A stretch of DNA of 64,000 nucleotides from Mycolicibacterium wolinskyi (GCF_002101965.1 NZ_LQQA01000029.1:248001-312000), one strand, 5' to 3'. Counted from the first letter of the stretch, positions 9,614 through 18,015 are shown. The notes: generated by a model not told the origin, from the letters alone. Numbers and translations: made by a program.

Positions 9614-9818
9614 CTAAACGTTAGCCGGGGCCCCCGAAGGTCGCGCCCAGAATGTGCGGTTTCTGCCAGGTGGCGGTCAATTTCTGCCAGTGGAATTAAC
9701 CGTGTTGGGTGGGCTGTTGTGGGTGTCAGACCGGGTAGGAATCCCCCGAACCGGTGGAGGAGACATCCGAACCGCGACATCTGCCACGGCTCGAATCTGA
9801 GACAGAAGGGGCTTTGCC

Positions 9819-9986
9819 ATGAAGAAGTTTGGATTTGCCGGCGCCATTATTACCGGTTTTGCTGCCGCCCTGGTTGGTTTGGCTGCGCCGGCTCAGGCCG
9901 ATGTGACGCATCATCAGTGGGTGCATGACATTCAGCATCAGGCCACGGTCGGCGATATCACGCCGACGTTCGGCAACGGCCGCTGA
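9819..9986 (+). CDS. Small secreted mycobacterial peptide (55 aa)
   Basis: A 55-codon gene. The N terminus MKKFGFAGAIITGF begins a classical Sec signal peptide with cleavage expected after AQA at residue 28, leaving a mature peptide of about 27 residues that begins DVTHHQWVHDIQ and is rich in histidine and glutamine. AGAAGGG at 9804-9810 is a good ribosome binding site 8 bp before the ATG, and a strong hairpin terminator follows 18 bp after the stop. Short exported peptides of this type occur in several copies in mycobacteria, function unknown. It stands alone. Confidence 0.8.
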   Translation: MKKFGFAGAIITGFAAALVGLAAPAQADVTHHQWVHDIQHQATVGDITPTFGNGR

Positions 9987-10004
9987 CGCACGACGACACA
10001 GATG

Positions 10005-10030
10005 CGGGGCACCCTTGATCGGGTGCCCCG
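10005..10030. terminator. Rho-independent-like hairpin between convergent genes
   Basis: A perfect 10-bp stem (CGGGGCACCC / GGGTGCCCCG) with a 6-nt loop (TTGATC), followed by CCTTTG. It sits 18 bp after the secreted-peptide stop and 10 bp beyond the lysE stop, so it can terminate both convergent transcripts. Confidence 0.8.
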
Positions 10031-10040
10031 CCTTTGTCGT

Positions 10041-10640
10041 TCAGGAGAGGGCCATGCCGACGCCGAGGGCGATCATCATGACGGCGATGATGGCGTCGAG
10101 GATGCGCCATGTCATGGGGGTGGCGAAGAGGCCGGCGAGGCGACGGGCACCGAGGCCGAGGCCGGTGAACCACAGTGCGCTTGCCGCGACCGCGCCGGCG
10201 CCGAAAAGCCAACGCTGGCTGTGGTGTTCGTTGGCCAGGGTGCCGAGCAGTACGACGGTGTCGAGGTAGACGTGGGGGTTGAGCCAGGTGAGGGCCAGGC
10301 AGGTGACGAGGACTTCGGCGAGTCGGGCGGGGGAGCGTTCGGAGGGGTTGAGTGTCGAGGGGCGCCAGGCGCGGCGGGCGGCGAGCACGCCGTAGCCGAT
10401 GAGGAATGCCGCGCCGCCGAACTTCGCGACCGTCACGGCGTCGGGGTGGGCGGTGATGAGTGCGCCGACGCCGGCGATGCCGGCCGCGATGAGGATGAGG
10501 TCAGAGATCGTGCAAACCGCGATGACCGGGACCACGTGCTCACGGCGAATGCCTTGGCGCAGCACGAAGGCGTTCTGAGCGCCGATCGCGGCGATCAGCG
10601 CCATGGTCGTGAGGAAGCCGAGCAGCACAGGGGAGTTCAC
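10041..10640 (-). CDS. lysE: LysE/ArgO-type amino-acid exporter
   Basis: 199-residue membrane protein with about six hydrophobic helices. The LysE family start is clear: GAQNAFVLRQGIRREHV near residue 20 and the LTWLNPHVYLDTVVLLG segment near residue 120, where the NPH(A/V)YLDT motif is diagnostic for lysine/arginine exporters. GTG start at 10640, preceded by CGGAGG. In mycobacteria and corynebacteria lysE is usually divergent from its LysR-type activator lysG; here the divergent position holds only gene fragments, so the regulator has been lost or moved. Confidence 0.88.
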   Translation of the reverse strand: MNSPVLLGFLTTMALIAAIGAQNAFVLRQGIRREHVVPVIAVCTISDLILIAAGIAGVGALITAHPDAVTVAKFGGAAFLIGYGVLAARRAWRPSTLNPSERSPARLAEVLVTCLALTWLNPHVYLDTVVLLGTLANEHHSQRWLFGAGAVAASALWFTGLGLGARRLAGLFATPMTWRILDAIIAVMMIALGVGMALS

Positions 10641-10676
10641 CCCTCCGACGGTAAGGAAGCAGTCTGATCAAGTACA

Positions 10677-10712
10677 GCTAATGTTTCTTCATAAGCATTA
10701 GCAGCGCTAATG
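10677..10712. promoter_or_regulatory. Candidate lysE operator (GCTAATG half-sites)
   Basis: A perfect inverted repeat GCTAATG-N12-CATTAGC at 10677-10702, followed by a third GCTAATG half-site at 10706-10712, begins 36 bp upstream of the lysE start. Position and spacing suit a LysR-type activator such as LysG; this assignment is inferred. Confidence 0.45.
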
Positions 10713-11045
10713 AGCAAGAGCTCATCCATACTGTCACGTTTGCCCGCCGGACCTTGTCAGGTGCGCCTCCGAGTGTTGTCACCTCGGACTGGCGTTCGAT
10801 CCGGTAGGCCGAAGCCGGCGGAAGATTACGTGGCGTCCAGCCGATTCGGGTAGCACGCAAGCGCAGTGCGGTAAGCAGATTCGGCCGGACAGGGCACGTC
10901 GGCCCGTAGGTGAGTTGGTAGAAGCGTCCCTGTGGTCGAAGTACCGACACCGCCGTTGCGACTACGTCGGTGACCGCGCCGGCAGACATGGACAACAGCG
11001 GCAGGCCGCTGATGACGGCATCGATCTCCGGGCGATCGGTCAGCT
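10678..11045 (-). pseudogene. C-terminal fragment of a phospholipid N-methyltransferase-like SAM methyltransferase
   Basis: On the minus strand the frame reads PEIDAVISGLPLLSM, LRPQGRFYQLTYGPTCPV and RIGWTPRNLPPASAYRIER, typical of the C-terminal half of PmtA-type phosphatidylethanolamine methyltransferases/rRNA dimethyltransferase-like proteins (conserved SGLPLL, QFTYGP and NLPPA-VYRF). The N-terminal SAM-binding half is absent; upstream DNA is transposase debris. Only about 90 recognisable residues remain, so the gene is broken. Its end overlaps the lysE control region. Confidence 0.65.
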
Positions 11046-11075
11046 GCCAGGAGTCGGTGGCGGCATCGGCGCACA

Positions 11076-11236
11076 CTGGTCGATCGATTCGTGTCAGACC
11101 GCAGCCTTGGTCACCAACGCGCTGGGGATGGCCCTCACCAATCGTGACCCGCAGGCCGGTGGGATCATTCATTCGGATCACGGAGTGCAATTCACCTCCT
11201 GGGCGTTCACCGATCGTGTCCATCTTCAACGACTGA
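11076..11236 (+). pseudogene. IS3-family transposase (OrfB) fragment
   Basis: The plus strand reads HWSIDSCQTAALVTNALGMA, then GGIIHSDHGVQFTSWAF, the central rve-type integrase core of IS3 OrfB with the second catalytic Asp in HSDHG. No start, no DDE Glu region and no terminal repeats are present. It is a relic abutting an oppositely oriented IS481 relic. Confidence 0.7.
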
Positions 11237-11248
11237 TGCGGGCGGGCG

Positions 11249-11500
11249 GTGTTTTACTCCAGCACCCACGCATCCAATGCCTGCTGCGCTGCCTTCAACG
11301 ACGGGAAAGGAGCTGCCGCTGCAAGGAATTCGGCGCGCAGGCTGCGATGGAATCGATCGATCTTGCCGGTGCTGGTCGGTGAGCGCAACCGGGTCAGCAG
11401 GTGCTCGATGCCGTGTTCGCAGCAGATCGCATCAAAGAGCACTTCCACCGGCGGGTGGTTGAACCGTCCGGTGAAGGCCGATGCAGTCAATCAGGTGGTG
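11249..11500 (-). pseudogene. IS481-family transposase C-terminal fragment
   Basis: The minus strand encodes FTGRFNHPPVEVLFDAICCE, then GIEHLLTRLRSPTSTGKIDR and FHRSLRAEF with a LKAAQQALDAWV tail, the C-terminal part of the IS481 integrase core (catalytic Glu region GK-DRFHRSLR). The N-terminal HTH and first two catalytic aspartates are missing and no inverted repeats were found. Non-functional remnant. Confidence 0.7.
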
Positions 11501-11552
11501 CTTGTGGCGGAAACCGCATCAAGGTCAATGATGTTGGGCGCCAAAAAGGCCC

Positions 11553-12464
11553 TCACCCCTGCACAAGTTGCAGTTCCTCGGCGGTCGTCCGGAGTGCGGC
11601 CACCACGGCGCGCGCACCGTCGCTGACCGACTTCTCAGTGAGGGCCAGGGCCGCGCGGCCCGACCAACTCGGATCGTCGACGATGACGGTAGTCACCCCG
11701 CGGGGTACCGACCGGGCCGCCAAGCCTGGGACCAGACAGATACCGAGTCCGGCCGCCACCAGCCCGAGCCGGGCCGGCCACCCGGTGACCCGGTGGCCGA
11801 TAACGGGATCGGTCAGTGTCGGCCATGCCCCGAACTGCGGATCTCCGGCTGATCCGGCGCCCACGATCCACGTCTCGCCGATGAGTTCCCTGACGTCGAC
11901 GCGGCCCGCGCCGTCGAGTCGGTGGCCGGTCGGCACGGCGACGCACAGATCACCGCTGTGCAGGCGGTATCGGGCGAACTCGTCGAGGTCGTAGTCGGGC
12001 AGCTCCTGTCCCGTTGCGATCACTGCAACGTGGAGCCGGCCGCTGCGCAGATCGTGCAGCAGCGTCGGGGTGGCCGCCTCGGTTGGCGCCACGACCAGAC
12101 CGGGGTGCTCGGTGGACAACCGCGCGACGGCGCGCGGGATGAGTACGGCCATCGAGGCGGGAAAAGCACCGACGGTGACCCGGCCTGCGAGGCGATCGCC
12201 GAGAGCGTCGATTTCGCGGTGCAGCCCTGACACCGCGCCCAGAATGCGCGCCGCATGGGCCACGACCGCGGCGCCGGCGGGAGTGACACTGACCCCGCGC
12301 ACCTCCCGGGCGAACAGCCGGTATCCCACCGCTGCCTCCATGGCCGCGACCTGACGGGAGATCGCCGGTTGCGAGTAGCCCAAACTTCTGGCCGCCGCGG
12401 AGAAGGACCCGGTCAGCGCGATCTCCCGGCACACTCGCAGCCCGTCCAGCGTCACGTCCGCCAC
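11553..12464 (-). CDS. LysR-family transcriptional regulator (divergent from an SDR gene)
   Basis: 303 residues, standard LysR size. Winged HTH at residues 1-65 (GSFSAAARSLGYSQPAISRQ), then the co-inducer-binding domain (GRVTVGAFPASMAVLIPRAV onward). GTG start at 12464; a GTG three codons downstream is possible. Divergent from the SDR gene at 12585 across a 120-bp gap containing a LysR-type dyad, so it most likely controls that gene and itself. The ligand is unknown. It is not an obvious LysG, and debris separates it from lysE. Confidence 0.85.
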   Translation of the reverse strand: MADVTLDGLRVCREIALTGSFSAAARSLGYSQPAISRQVAAMEAAVGYRLFAREVRGVSVTPAGAAVVAHAARILGAVSGLHREIDALGDRLAGRVTVGAFPASMAVLIPRAVARLSTEHPGLVVAPTEAATPTLLHDLRSGRLHVAVIATGQELPDYDLDEFARYRLHSGDLCVAVPTGHRLDGAGRVDVRELIGETWIVGAGSAGDPQFGAWPTLTDPVIGHRVTGWPARLGLVAAGLGICLVPGLAARSVPRGVTTVIVDDPSWSGRAALALTEKSVSDGARAVVAALRTTAEELQLVQG

Positions 12465-12473
12465 CGGCCCACC

Positions 12474-12500
12474 CTATCCATGCGTGATGCGTATGGGTAG
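12474..12500. promoter_or_regulatory. LysR-type dyad between divergent LysR and SDR genes
   Basis: CTATCCAT (12474-12481) and ATGGGTAG (12493-12500) form an inverted repeat with one mismatch and an 11-bp spacer, starting 10 bp upstream of the LysR start. This is the usual size and place of a LysR recognition and autoregulation site. Confidence 0.5.
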
Positions 12501-12584
12501 GCATCGGAATGCTCATCGCAAACATGGACTGCAGGGACCCGCCCCCGCTGTTGAGACGAACGAACCCAACGGAAGGACAGACAC

Positions 12585-13424
12585 ATGACCACCTGGTTCG
12601 TCACCGGCGCTTCCCGTGGAATGGGCCGCGAGCTCGTCGAGCAGCTGTTGGCGCGCGGGGACACCGTGGCCGCGACAGCGCGCCGCCCGGAGCAGCTCGA
12701 CGACCTCGCCGACCGCCACGGCAACCGCCTGTGGCGCCGTGCGCTCGACGTCACCGACACCCATGCCGTCCGAGGTGTCGTCACCGAGGCATTCGCCGCT
12801 CACCCGCGCATCGACGTCGTCGTCTCGAACGCCGGCTACGGGGTGTTCGGCGTCGCCGAGGACCTCGACGACGGGCACGTCGAAACGTTGATCGCCACCA
12901 ACCTGACCGCATCGATCCAGCTGACCCGCGCCGCGCTGCCTCATCTGCGGGCGCAGGGCGGCGGCCTGCTCATGCAGATGTCGAGCATGGGTGGCCACCT
13001 GACGTTTCCCGGATTCTCGCTGTATCACGCCACGAAGTGGGGTATCGAAGGCTTCTTCGACGCGTTGGCGACCGAGGTCGCGCCCTTCGGCATCCGCACC
13101 ATCCTGATCGAGCCAGGGGTGGTGCGCACCGGTTTCTTCGACGCGGCGCCACGGGTGCCGCTCAGCGCGCCCTACGTCGGCGGACCCGCCGATCGGCCGC
13201 CCTTGACTGCCGAGGAGATGACCGACGACCCGGTCCGCACCGTCGCCGCCATCATTCGTGCCGCCGGCGCCTGCCCGCCGCCGCGGCGCCTGGTGCTGGG
13301 CTCGGACGCGTGGACACTCATGACCGCTGCGCTACAGCAGCGGCTCGACGACGTGGCGGCCCAGCGCGACAACGCTGCCACCGCAGACTTCGCCGCCGAC
13401 TCGACCGCGCATGCGACGGATTGA
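12585..13424 (+). CDS. Short-chain dehydrogenase/reductase (SDR)
   Basis: 279-residue NAD(P)-dependent oxidoreductase of the classical SDR type. Cofactor motif TGASRGMG at residues 7-14, NAGYG near residue 83, catalytic Ser in MSSMGG and YHATK (YxxxK) near residue 147. The C-terminal tail beyond residue 185 resembles the SDRs often annotated as oxidoreductases next to LysR or TetR regulators; the substrate cannot be inferred. Good ribosome binding site GGAAGGAC before the ATG. Likely controlled by the divergent LysR. Related to the SDR at 27730. Confidence 0.88.
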   Translation: MTTWFVTGASRGMGRELVEQLLARGDTVAATARRPEQLDDLADRHGNRLWRRALDVTDTHAVRGVVTEAFAAHPRIDVVVSNAGYGVFGVAEDLDDGHVETLIATNLTASIQLTRAALPHLRAQGGGLLMQMSSMGGHLTFPGFSLYHATKWGIEGFFDALATEVAPFGIRTILIEPGVVRTGFFDAAPRVPLSAPYVGGPADRPPLTAEEMTDDPVRTVAAIIRAAGACPPPRRLVLGSDAWTLMTAALQQRLDDVAAQRDNAATADFAADSTAHATD

Positions 13425-13689
13425 CCGCCGCGCTGGCACACGGGTAGCCAACCTCGCGATCAAGCTGCTACTAGCTTCGCCGAGCGTGTCGAACATCTGG
13501 CCGTCCCCGTTCGCTCGGAATCGTCATTGCGGCCCACCTCATGGCCATAGCGCTGGCGGCCGCCTGGCTGCCGCGGGGGGTCAGAGTGCTGGACCGCTGT
13601 GGCTGGCTACGCTGATCGCAGATGCTGGTGACGGCTGATCTTCTCCTTCAGCCGGGCCTTGCAGAACTCCAGCGTCTACGACGAGTACT

Positions 13690-14085
13690 AGAGCCTGGCT
13701 CTCCTGCGAATGCCTGCACTACGGGTGGTATTGCACGGGTTTGAAGGCAGATTCGTTGCGGTGTTGGGTGCTGGCCACCGTTGTGGCGCTATGGCCGATC
13801 CGATTGACCGCGAACGGGGCATACGCCTTCCCGGGGTTACACCATGAGCACTGGCACTACCCGTTGTTAAAGCAGCGAAGCGGGCCGGTGGAATTCGTGG
13901 CCTAACTGTTCGCCATTCACCTGATTTACAGACTGCAGGTCTTTCTGGCCATGGTCGCGGTTTACGTTGCGGTGACCCCGCCCGGTCCGGGCTAGGTGTA
14001 GCGGGCCTGGATCGGCCTTGCGCTGGGCTTGGCGGTGTTGCGCTCGATGTTGAATCGATGACTGGTTGCGGACGGCAGGTGGGGG
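13690..14085 (+). pseudogene. Membrane-protein pseudogene with several Trp-to-stop changes
   Basis: One plus-strand frame, entered after an apparent one-base insertion near 13798, reads NGAYAFPGLHHEHWHYPLL, then LFAIHLIYRLQVFLAMVAVY and AWIGLALGLAVLRSMLNR, two strongly hydrophobic segments. It is interrupted by TAA at 13903, TAG at 13993 and 13999 and TGA at 14059. The codons around TAG-GTG-TAG and the 14059 TGA fit tryptophan codons changed to stops. Upstream, another frame continues the same character (LRCWVLATVVALW). I do not recognise the family. It directly precedes a decayed lipoprotein gene that may have been co-transcribed with it. Confidence 0.5.
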
Positions 14086-14088
14086 TGC

Positions 14089-14402
14089 CATGAGGCTGCT
14101 TGTCGTGGCCGCCGGATTGCTGCTGGTGGCGGCCTGTTCGACCGGTTTATCCGCGGAGTGGTAGTCCGCCCGCTGGTGCAGTCAGCGCGCCCGTCGTGCC
14201 GCCGGCGATTTCTGGTATCGATGACACCGTTTCGGTGACGATTGCCCTTGCCGATTCGTTCGATGTGCTCTCCGGCGGGAAGTGCGCTGGTCGGTCGGTT
14301 AACACCGGGATGCGCGATAGCGCCCGTGTGCAGCTTCGCGGCGACACTATGGGCGGCACCCTGACGGGTTGTGAATCATGGGCAATGCGGTGTCGGCAAT
14401 GA
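14089..14402 (+). pseudogene. Frameshifted lipoprotein pseudogene
   Basis: ATG at 14089 starts a clear lipoprotein signal, MRLLVVAAGLLLVAACSTG with lipobox VAAC, but this frame stops after 24 codons (TAG at 14161-14163). The remainder is in another frame and reads GIDDTVSVTIALADSFDVL, then GGKCAGRSVNTGMRDSARVQ, resembling small mycobacterial lipoproteins with one conserved cysteine. An indel near 14160 explains the break. The signal peptide confirms direction and start. Confidence 0.6.
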
Positions 14403-14736
14403 TGTACTGCGCGTTCTGCGGGGCTCGAATCGCGTTAGGTCAACAAGCTGATCAGCGGTCACGGGGTGTACATCTGCGGCGATTGCGTCACCAAATGTGT
14501 TGCGATTATGGCGGATCGACAAATCGAGACAAACTCGCGTTGCGGGACCGGGGGAGTACTCGGATGATGAATTGCTCGACGAGATCCCGCGCGTTGCCGC
14601 GACGACGGCCAACGTCGAGGCAGACTTACGCGCCCGTGTCGCCGAGCTTCGCCAGCGCGGGGTCGCCTAGTCCCGGATCGCCGCCGCGTTGGGTGTTGCA
14701 CGACCGTCGGCCCGGGGGCGCTTCACTCACGATTAG
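14399..14736 (+). pseudogene. ClpX-type C4 zinc-finger + helix-turn-helix protein, decayed
   Basis: Pieces in three frames reconstruct a small mycobacterial protein with a ClpX-like zinc finger and a C-terminal HTH. Frame one gives MMYCAFCGARIALG (first Cys pair). A shifted frame gives VNKLISGHGVYICGDCVTKC (second Cys pair, with the GVYIC-DC motif). A third gives DDELLDEIPRVAATT, VAELRQRGVA, stop, SRIAAALGVARPSARGRF. The stop (TAG) falls where the intact family has Trp (GVSWSRIG). At least two frameshifts plus one nonsense change. It is not part of a clp operon. Confidence 0.6.
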
Positions 14737-15314
14737 CCGCCGTTCCCAGCCTCTCGAGAGACAAGTTCTTACCGAGCAGCGAAGGGAAAGCAATCCAGTG
14801 CCCACGACGCCTCAACCAAGGCGTCCCGTCGGCAACCAACGGCATTTTCGGACAACCGTGTGGTTCTAGGATCCGCCACCAAAAACGGAAATTGGCGTCC
14901 GCCATCTTGAGCGGAATTCGGGAGAAGCTCTGGTAGAGAAGGCGGCATCCGTCATCTGAAACCGGAACCTACAGCTGCTTTGTAAGTTCTCATTTTCGGT
15001 GGCGGATTCTCATTTGAAATGGCGGAAGGTGGGCGGCGGTGGCGGTCGCATTCCTCTACGAGCAGTTTGAGGCATTCGTTCTTTGTCGGAATGGAGTCTC
15101 GTGGGAAATACATGTGGCCGCCGCGGCTGCGGACGACCTGGGGGAGTAGATCGGCGGACACCGACACAGCCCGATAACACCGTTGCGGGACGCGTCGAGC
15201 GTGCGGGTGACAATCCGCAAGGTAGACGGCGGTGGCTGGTTTCGCAGTTCGAGCCCATATGAATGGTTTCACGAGGTGTTGGTGTTGATGGAGGACTGCT
15301 AGTTTGGGCAACAC
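14737..15314. other. Gap with no recognisable gene
   Basis: No frame gives a convincing protein. Minus-strand frames around 15000-15300 are open for about 120 codons but have arginine/proline-rich composition and no motif. CGGATTCTCATTTGAAATGG at 15001-15020 and similar ATCCGCCA-type words near 14870 hint at insertion-sequence ends, but I could not pair them. Confidence 0.4.
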
Positions 15315-15893
15315 TCAACTCGGAGCGGCGATACCGGCGTTGATGAACGCCAAGAGGCTGTTGAGAGCCCGTCCCGGCCGCAAGCCGTTCTCTTCCTTGC
15401 TCCATGCGGTAACCGACAGTGCTGTGCCGACGGCGTGGCGAATGCGCTCCACCCGGTCTTTCGCAGGCAACTTGCTCAGAGCCTGTGCGAGAAGTTCGTC
15501 GAACTGCGCAATGCCTGGGTCGCGTAGCAGTCGGTCGATCGGCGCGGTATCGGGATCTGTGACGAGTAAACGAAGGAGCGCTGAAGTGGCGGACCCGTCC
15601 TCTGGATTCACCACGGCGAGGGGTTCGAAGAAGGCACGGGTGATGTCCGAGACGCAGGGCTGACCTCCGAGCGCGGCATAGCGGCGAGCGCGTTCGTCAT
15701 TGATTGGTTTCATCAATCGCGCGAAGAGAGCGTCGATCAGTGCGCTACGCCCACCGAATGCCGTGGTGACTGCCGCGACGTTGACCGAGGCGGCCGCGGT
15801 CACGGCACGAACGGAGAACCCCTCTGACCCAGCGCTTCTCAGCATCTCCTCCGCAGTGTCAAGAAGAAGCTCTTGCATCAGCTCTCGTCGCAA
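15315..15893 (-). CDS. TetR-family transcriptional regulator (divergent from amidohydrolase)
   Basis: 192 residues with a TetR-like N-terminal DNA-binding domain (DTAEEMLRSAGSEGFSVRAV then AASVNVAAVTTAFGGRSALI, where helix 3 replaces the usual Y-HF with FGGR). The TTG at 15893 gives the arginine-rich N terminus usual for the family; ATG at 15878 would shorten it by five residues. The rest is a helical ligand-binding domain. Divergent from the amidohydrolase at 15979 with a perfect 17-bp palindrome between them, so it probably represses that gene. Confidence 0.75.
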   Translation of the reverse strand: MRRELMQELLLDTAEEMLRSAGSEGFSVRAVTAAASVNVAAVTTAFGGRSALIDALFARLMKPINDERARRYAALGGQPCVSDITRAFFEPLAVVNPEDGSATSALLRLLVTDPDTAPIDRLLRDPGIAQFDELLAQALSKLPAKDRVERIRHAVGTALSVTAWSKEENGLRPGRALNSLLAFINAGIAAPS

Positions 15894-15947
15894 AGTCGAT
15901 AGCTCCCGTGGTTACGTGCGGCTTGACGTACGCCTCTCAGCACCTAG

Positions 15948-15964
15948 TCTAAACACTGTTTAGA
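15948..15964. promoter_or_regulatory. TetR operator candidate: perfect palindrome TCTAAACA-C-TGTTTAGA
   Basis: Eight-base arms around a single central C form a perfect inverted repeat, 55 bp upstream of the TetR start and 14 bp before the amidohydrolase ATG, overlapping the likely promoter. Size and symmetry fit a TetR dimer site. Confidence 0.7.
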
Positions 15965-15978
15965 TCGGGAGGGCGATC

Positions 15979-17067
15979 ATGAACAATTTCGTTGTCGAGA
16001 ACGTGCGGGTTTTCACCGGTGCTGGGCTGAGCGTGCCGACAAGTGTGGCCGTCGTTGACGGACGCATCGCTGGCATGCCTTTGCCGGATATGGCCTCGAT
16101 CGATGGGTGCGGAGCCGCGCTGCTTCCCGGTTTGATCGATACGCACGTGCACGTCCACAACCGCCGACAACTCATGGCCTATGGCCGGTGGGGCGTCACC
16201 ACCGTGCTGGACATGGGGACTGCGAATTGGCCTGCCACCGACGATCTCCGACGCGAATCGATGGTTGCGGACCTCAAGAGTGCTGGCAACGTCGCCTGCG
16301 CCGTGAACGGCAGAGCAGTGAGAAAGATGCACTTTCCGTCCTCGAGCGCAGTATCGGGTCCGGCCGATGCTGCCCGGTTCGTCGCCGACCGCGCAGCGCA
16401 GGGCGTCGACTACATCAAGATCGTTCTGGAGGAGAAGCTTCCGTTCCAGCCCAAGCCGCTGGACACTCGGACGGTCGAGGCTGTCGTCGCCGAGGCGCAC
16501 AAAGCCGGTTTCCGGGTGTGCGTGCACGCCGCGTCGGTGAAGAGCTTCAAGATCGCTTCCGACGCCGGGGCGGACGTTCTGACCCACGCGCCGTTGGCGT
16601 CGGCCCTCGACGGCTCGCAGGCCCGCGATATCGCACAACGCGGGCATGCCGTTTCGCCCACCCTGGTCATGATGAAAAAGCTCGTCGAGCGTTTTCCAGC
16701 CCCCATCAAGCCGAAGAGAATCACGTACCAGAACGTGGTGCAATCCGTACAGGCGCTGCACCGCGCCGGAGCCACGATCCTCGTTGGCACTGACGCCAAC
16801 AGCGACCCGACGGCACCGAACACGATCGAGCACGGGGCTTCTCTGCATGAGGAACTCGAACTGCTCGTCCAGGCCGGGTTGAGCCCGGTCGAAGCGCTCA
16901 ACGGTGCTACGCAGACGGCGGCAGATGTTTTCGGGCTGACCGATCGGGGCAGAATCAGTCCCGGCCAGCGTGCCGACATGCTGCTGGTAGAGGGCGACCC
17001 GACTACCGACATCCTCGCTACTCAGAACATCAAACAGGTCTGGATAGCAGGGGAGGTGGTTCGCTGA
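15979..17067 (+). CDS. Metal-dependent amidohydrolase (imidazolonepropionase-like)
   Basis: 362 residues of the amidohydrolase superfamily, TIM-barrel metal hydrolases. Visible metal and catalytic residues: DTHVHVH (about residue 54), YIKIVLEE with the carboxylated-lysine position (about 152), VCVHAAS (about 181), LTHAPL (about 202) and VGTDANSD (about 270). The C-terminal GRISPGQRADMLLVEGDPT is the usual beta-sandwich return. GGGAGG just before the ATG is the ribosome binding site. Under apparent control of the divergent TetR. Substrate unknown; relatives act on cyclic imides, dipeptides or organophosphate-like compounds. Confidence 0.85.
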   Translation: MNNFVVENVRVFTGAGLSVPTSVAVVDGRIAGMPLPDMASIDGCGAALLPGLIDTHVHVHNRRQLMAYGRWGVTTVLDMGTANWPATDDLRRESMVADLKSAGNVACAVNGRAVRKMHFPSSSAVSGPADAARFVADRAAQGVDYIKIVLEEKLPFQPKPLDTRTVEAVVAEAHKAGFRVCVHAASVKSFKIASDAGADVLTHAPLASALDGSQARDIAQRGHAVSPTLVMMKKLVERFPAPIKPKRITYQNVVQSVQALHRAGATILVGTDANSDPTAPNTIEHGASLHEELELLVQAGLSPVEALNGATQTAADVFGLTDRGRISPGQRADMLLVEGDPTTDILATQNIKQVWIAGEVVR

Positions 17068-17565
17068 CCAACGATGACGCCGAAAGGCGTTCTGCGCCAC
17101 GCGCCCTCAGCCCCGTGGCTGTATTGCTCCTATGTCAATCGGCGACGAGTCGCCGATGCGGTCTCTGGGTAATCGCGATGCGGTGCAGTACGGTGCGGAG
17201 TGGACGATTACTTCGAGCGATTGGGCCGCGCGTCGGCGGTACTGCCCGACCAGACCGGGGTCGGCGCGGTATGCGGGTGATCATTTCTAGTGCTTCTCCA
17301 CTGAGCGCCTTACGCTACGTCACGAGCCGTGGTCATCGACAATCGCTGAAAGCCTTTGAAACGCAGCAGTTCCCAGCCCATGGGCCGTCCGCAAATCTCC
17401 GCAGCTAAAATGGCCGGTGCTGAGTTCGATCTGCAACATGGCCTGGCTATAGGCCGCCGCCTCACCGCCGCCGATGGTAGTCATTCCAGCTTCCGAGCCC
17501 GGGTGCCCACAGCTCCAACAGGGGCGCCGCACACCGTGCCTGCGGTGGCCGCATAGAAACGGCCC
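17068..17565. other. Gap without a supported gene
   Basis: Short frames only (under 100 codons) in both directions, none with a recognisable motif, a good ribosome binding site or mycobacterial codon bias. It may be decayed DNA between two regulator/amidohydrolase pairs. Confidence 0.4.
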
Positions 17566-18015
17566 TCACCATCGCCCAAGGCCACGCCGCACCGGCCACG
17601 AATCGCCAGTCTGATGGCCGGTAGGTTCGGTGTGTCGACGGGCGAGCTGGGCTGGGCACGGCTGCCCCGTAAGCAGATTCGCGGTCGCTCCGGAGATGAC
17701 GGTGTCGAGGCGGTCGCGGGTGGCAGCCAGCCCGGTCAGGAGCTCATCGATGCGATTTCGTTCACCAGCCAGACGGTCCAGGAGTGCGGGGGTGGCTTGT
17801 CCGTCGATGACACAGGGCGTGAGTTCAGCGATGACCTTGCTGGACAAGCCCGCGGCGTAAAGCTGCTGGATCAGTCGGACCCGCTCAACAGCGTCGTAAT
17901 CGTAGTGGCGCTGTCCCCTTGCGCTGCGCTCAGACATAAGCAGGCCCTGCTCCTCGTAATAGCGCAGCGCCCGGGTGGTCACGCCCGTTCGACGTGCGAG
18001 TTCACCGATACGCAT
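17566..18015 (-). CDS. MerR-family transcriptional regulator
   Basis: 149 residues. The winged-HTH signature is at the very N terminus (MRIGELARRTGVTTRALRYY, EEQGLL, RHYDYDAVERVRLIQQLYAA), followed by a coiled dimerisation helix (residues 75-110). No conserved metal-binding cysteine pair of the CueR/ZntR type, so an organic ligand is more likely. Divergent from the amidohydrolase gene at 18151, with a MerR-style elongated promoter between them. Confidence 0.88.
   Translation of the reverse strand: MRIGELARRTGVTTRALRYYEEQGLLMSERSARGQRHYDYDAVERVRLIQQLYAAGLSSKVIAELTPCVIDGQATPALLDRLAGERNRIDELLTGLAATRDRLDTVISGATANLLTGQPCPAQLARRHTEPTGHQTGDSWPVRRGLGRW

Noticed and set aside
15949..17100. 383-codon frame antisense to the amidohydrolase
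   Set aside because: Same reason: the plus strand carries all metal-site motifs and a ribosome binding site, while the antisense frame lacks any.
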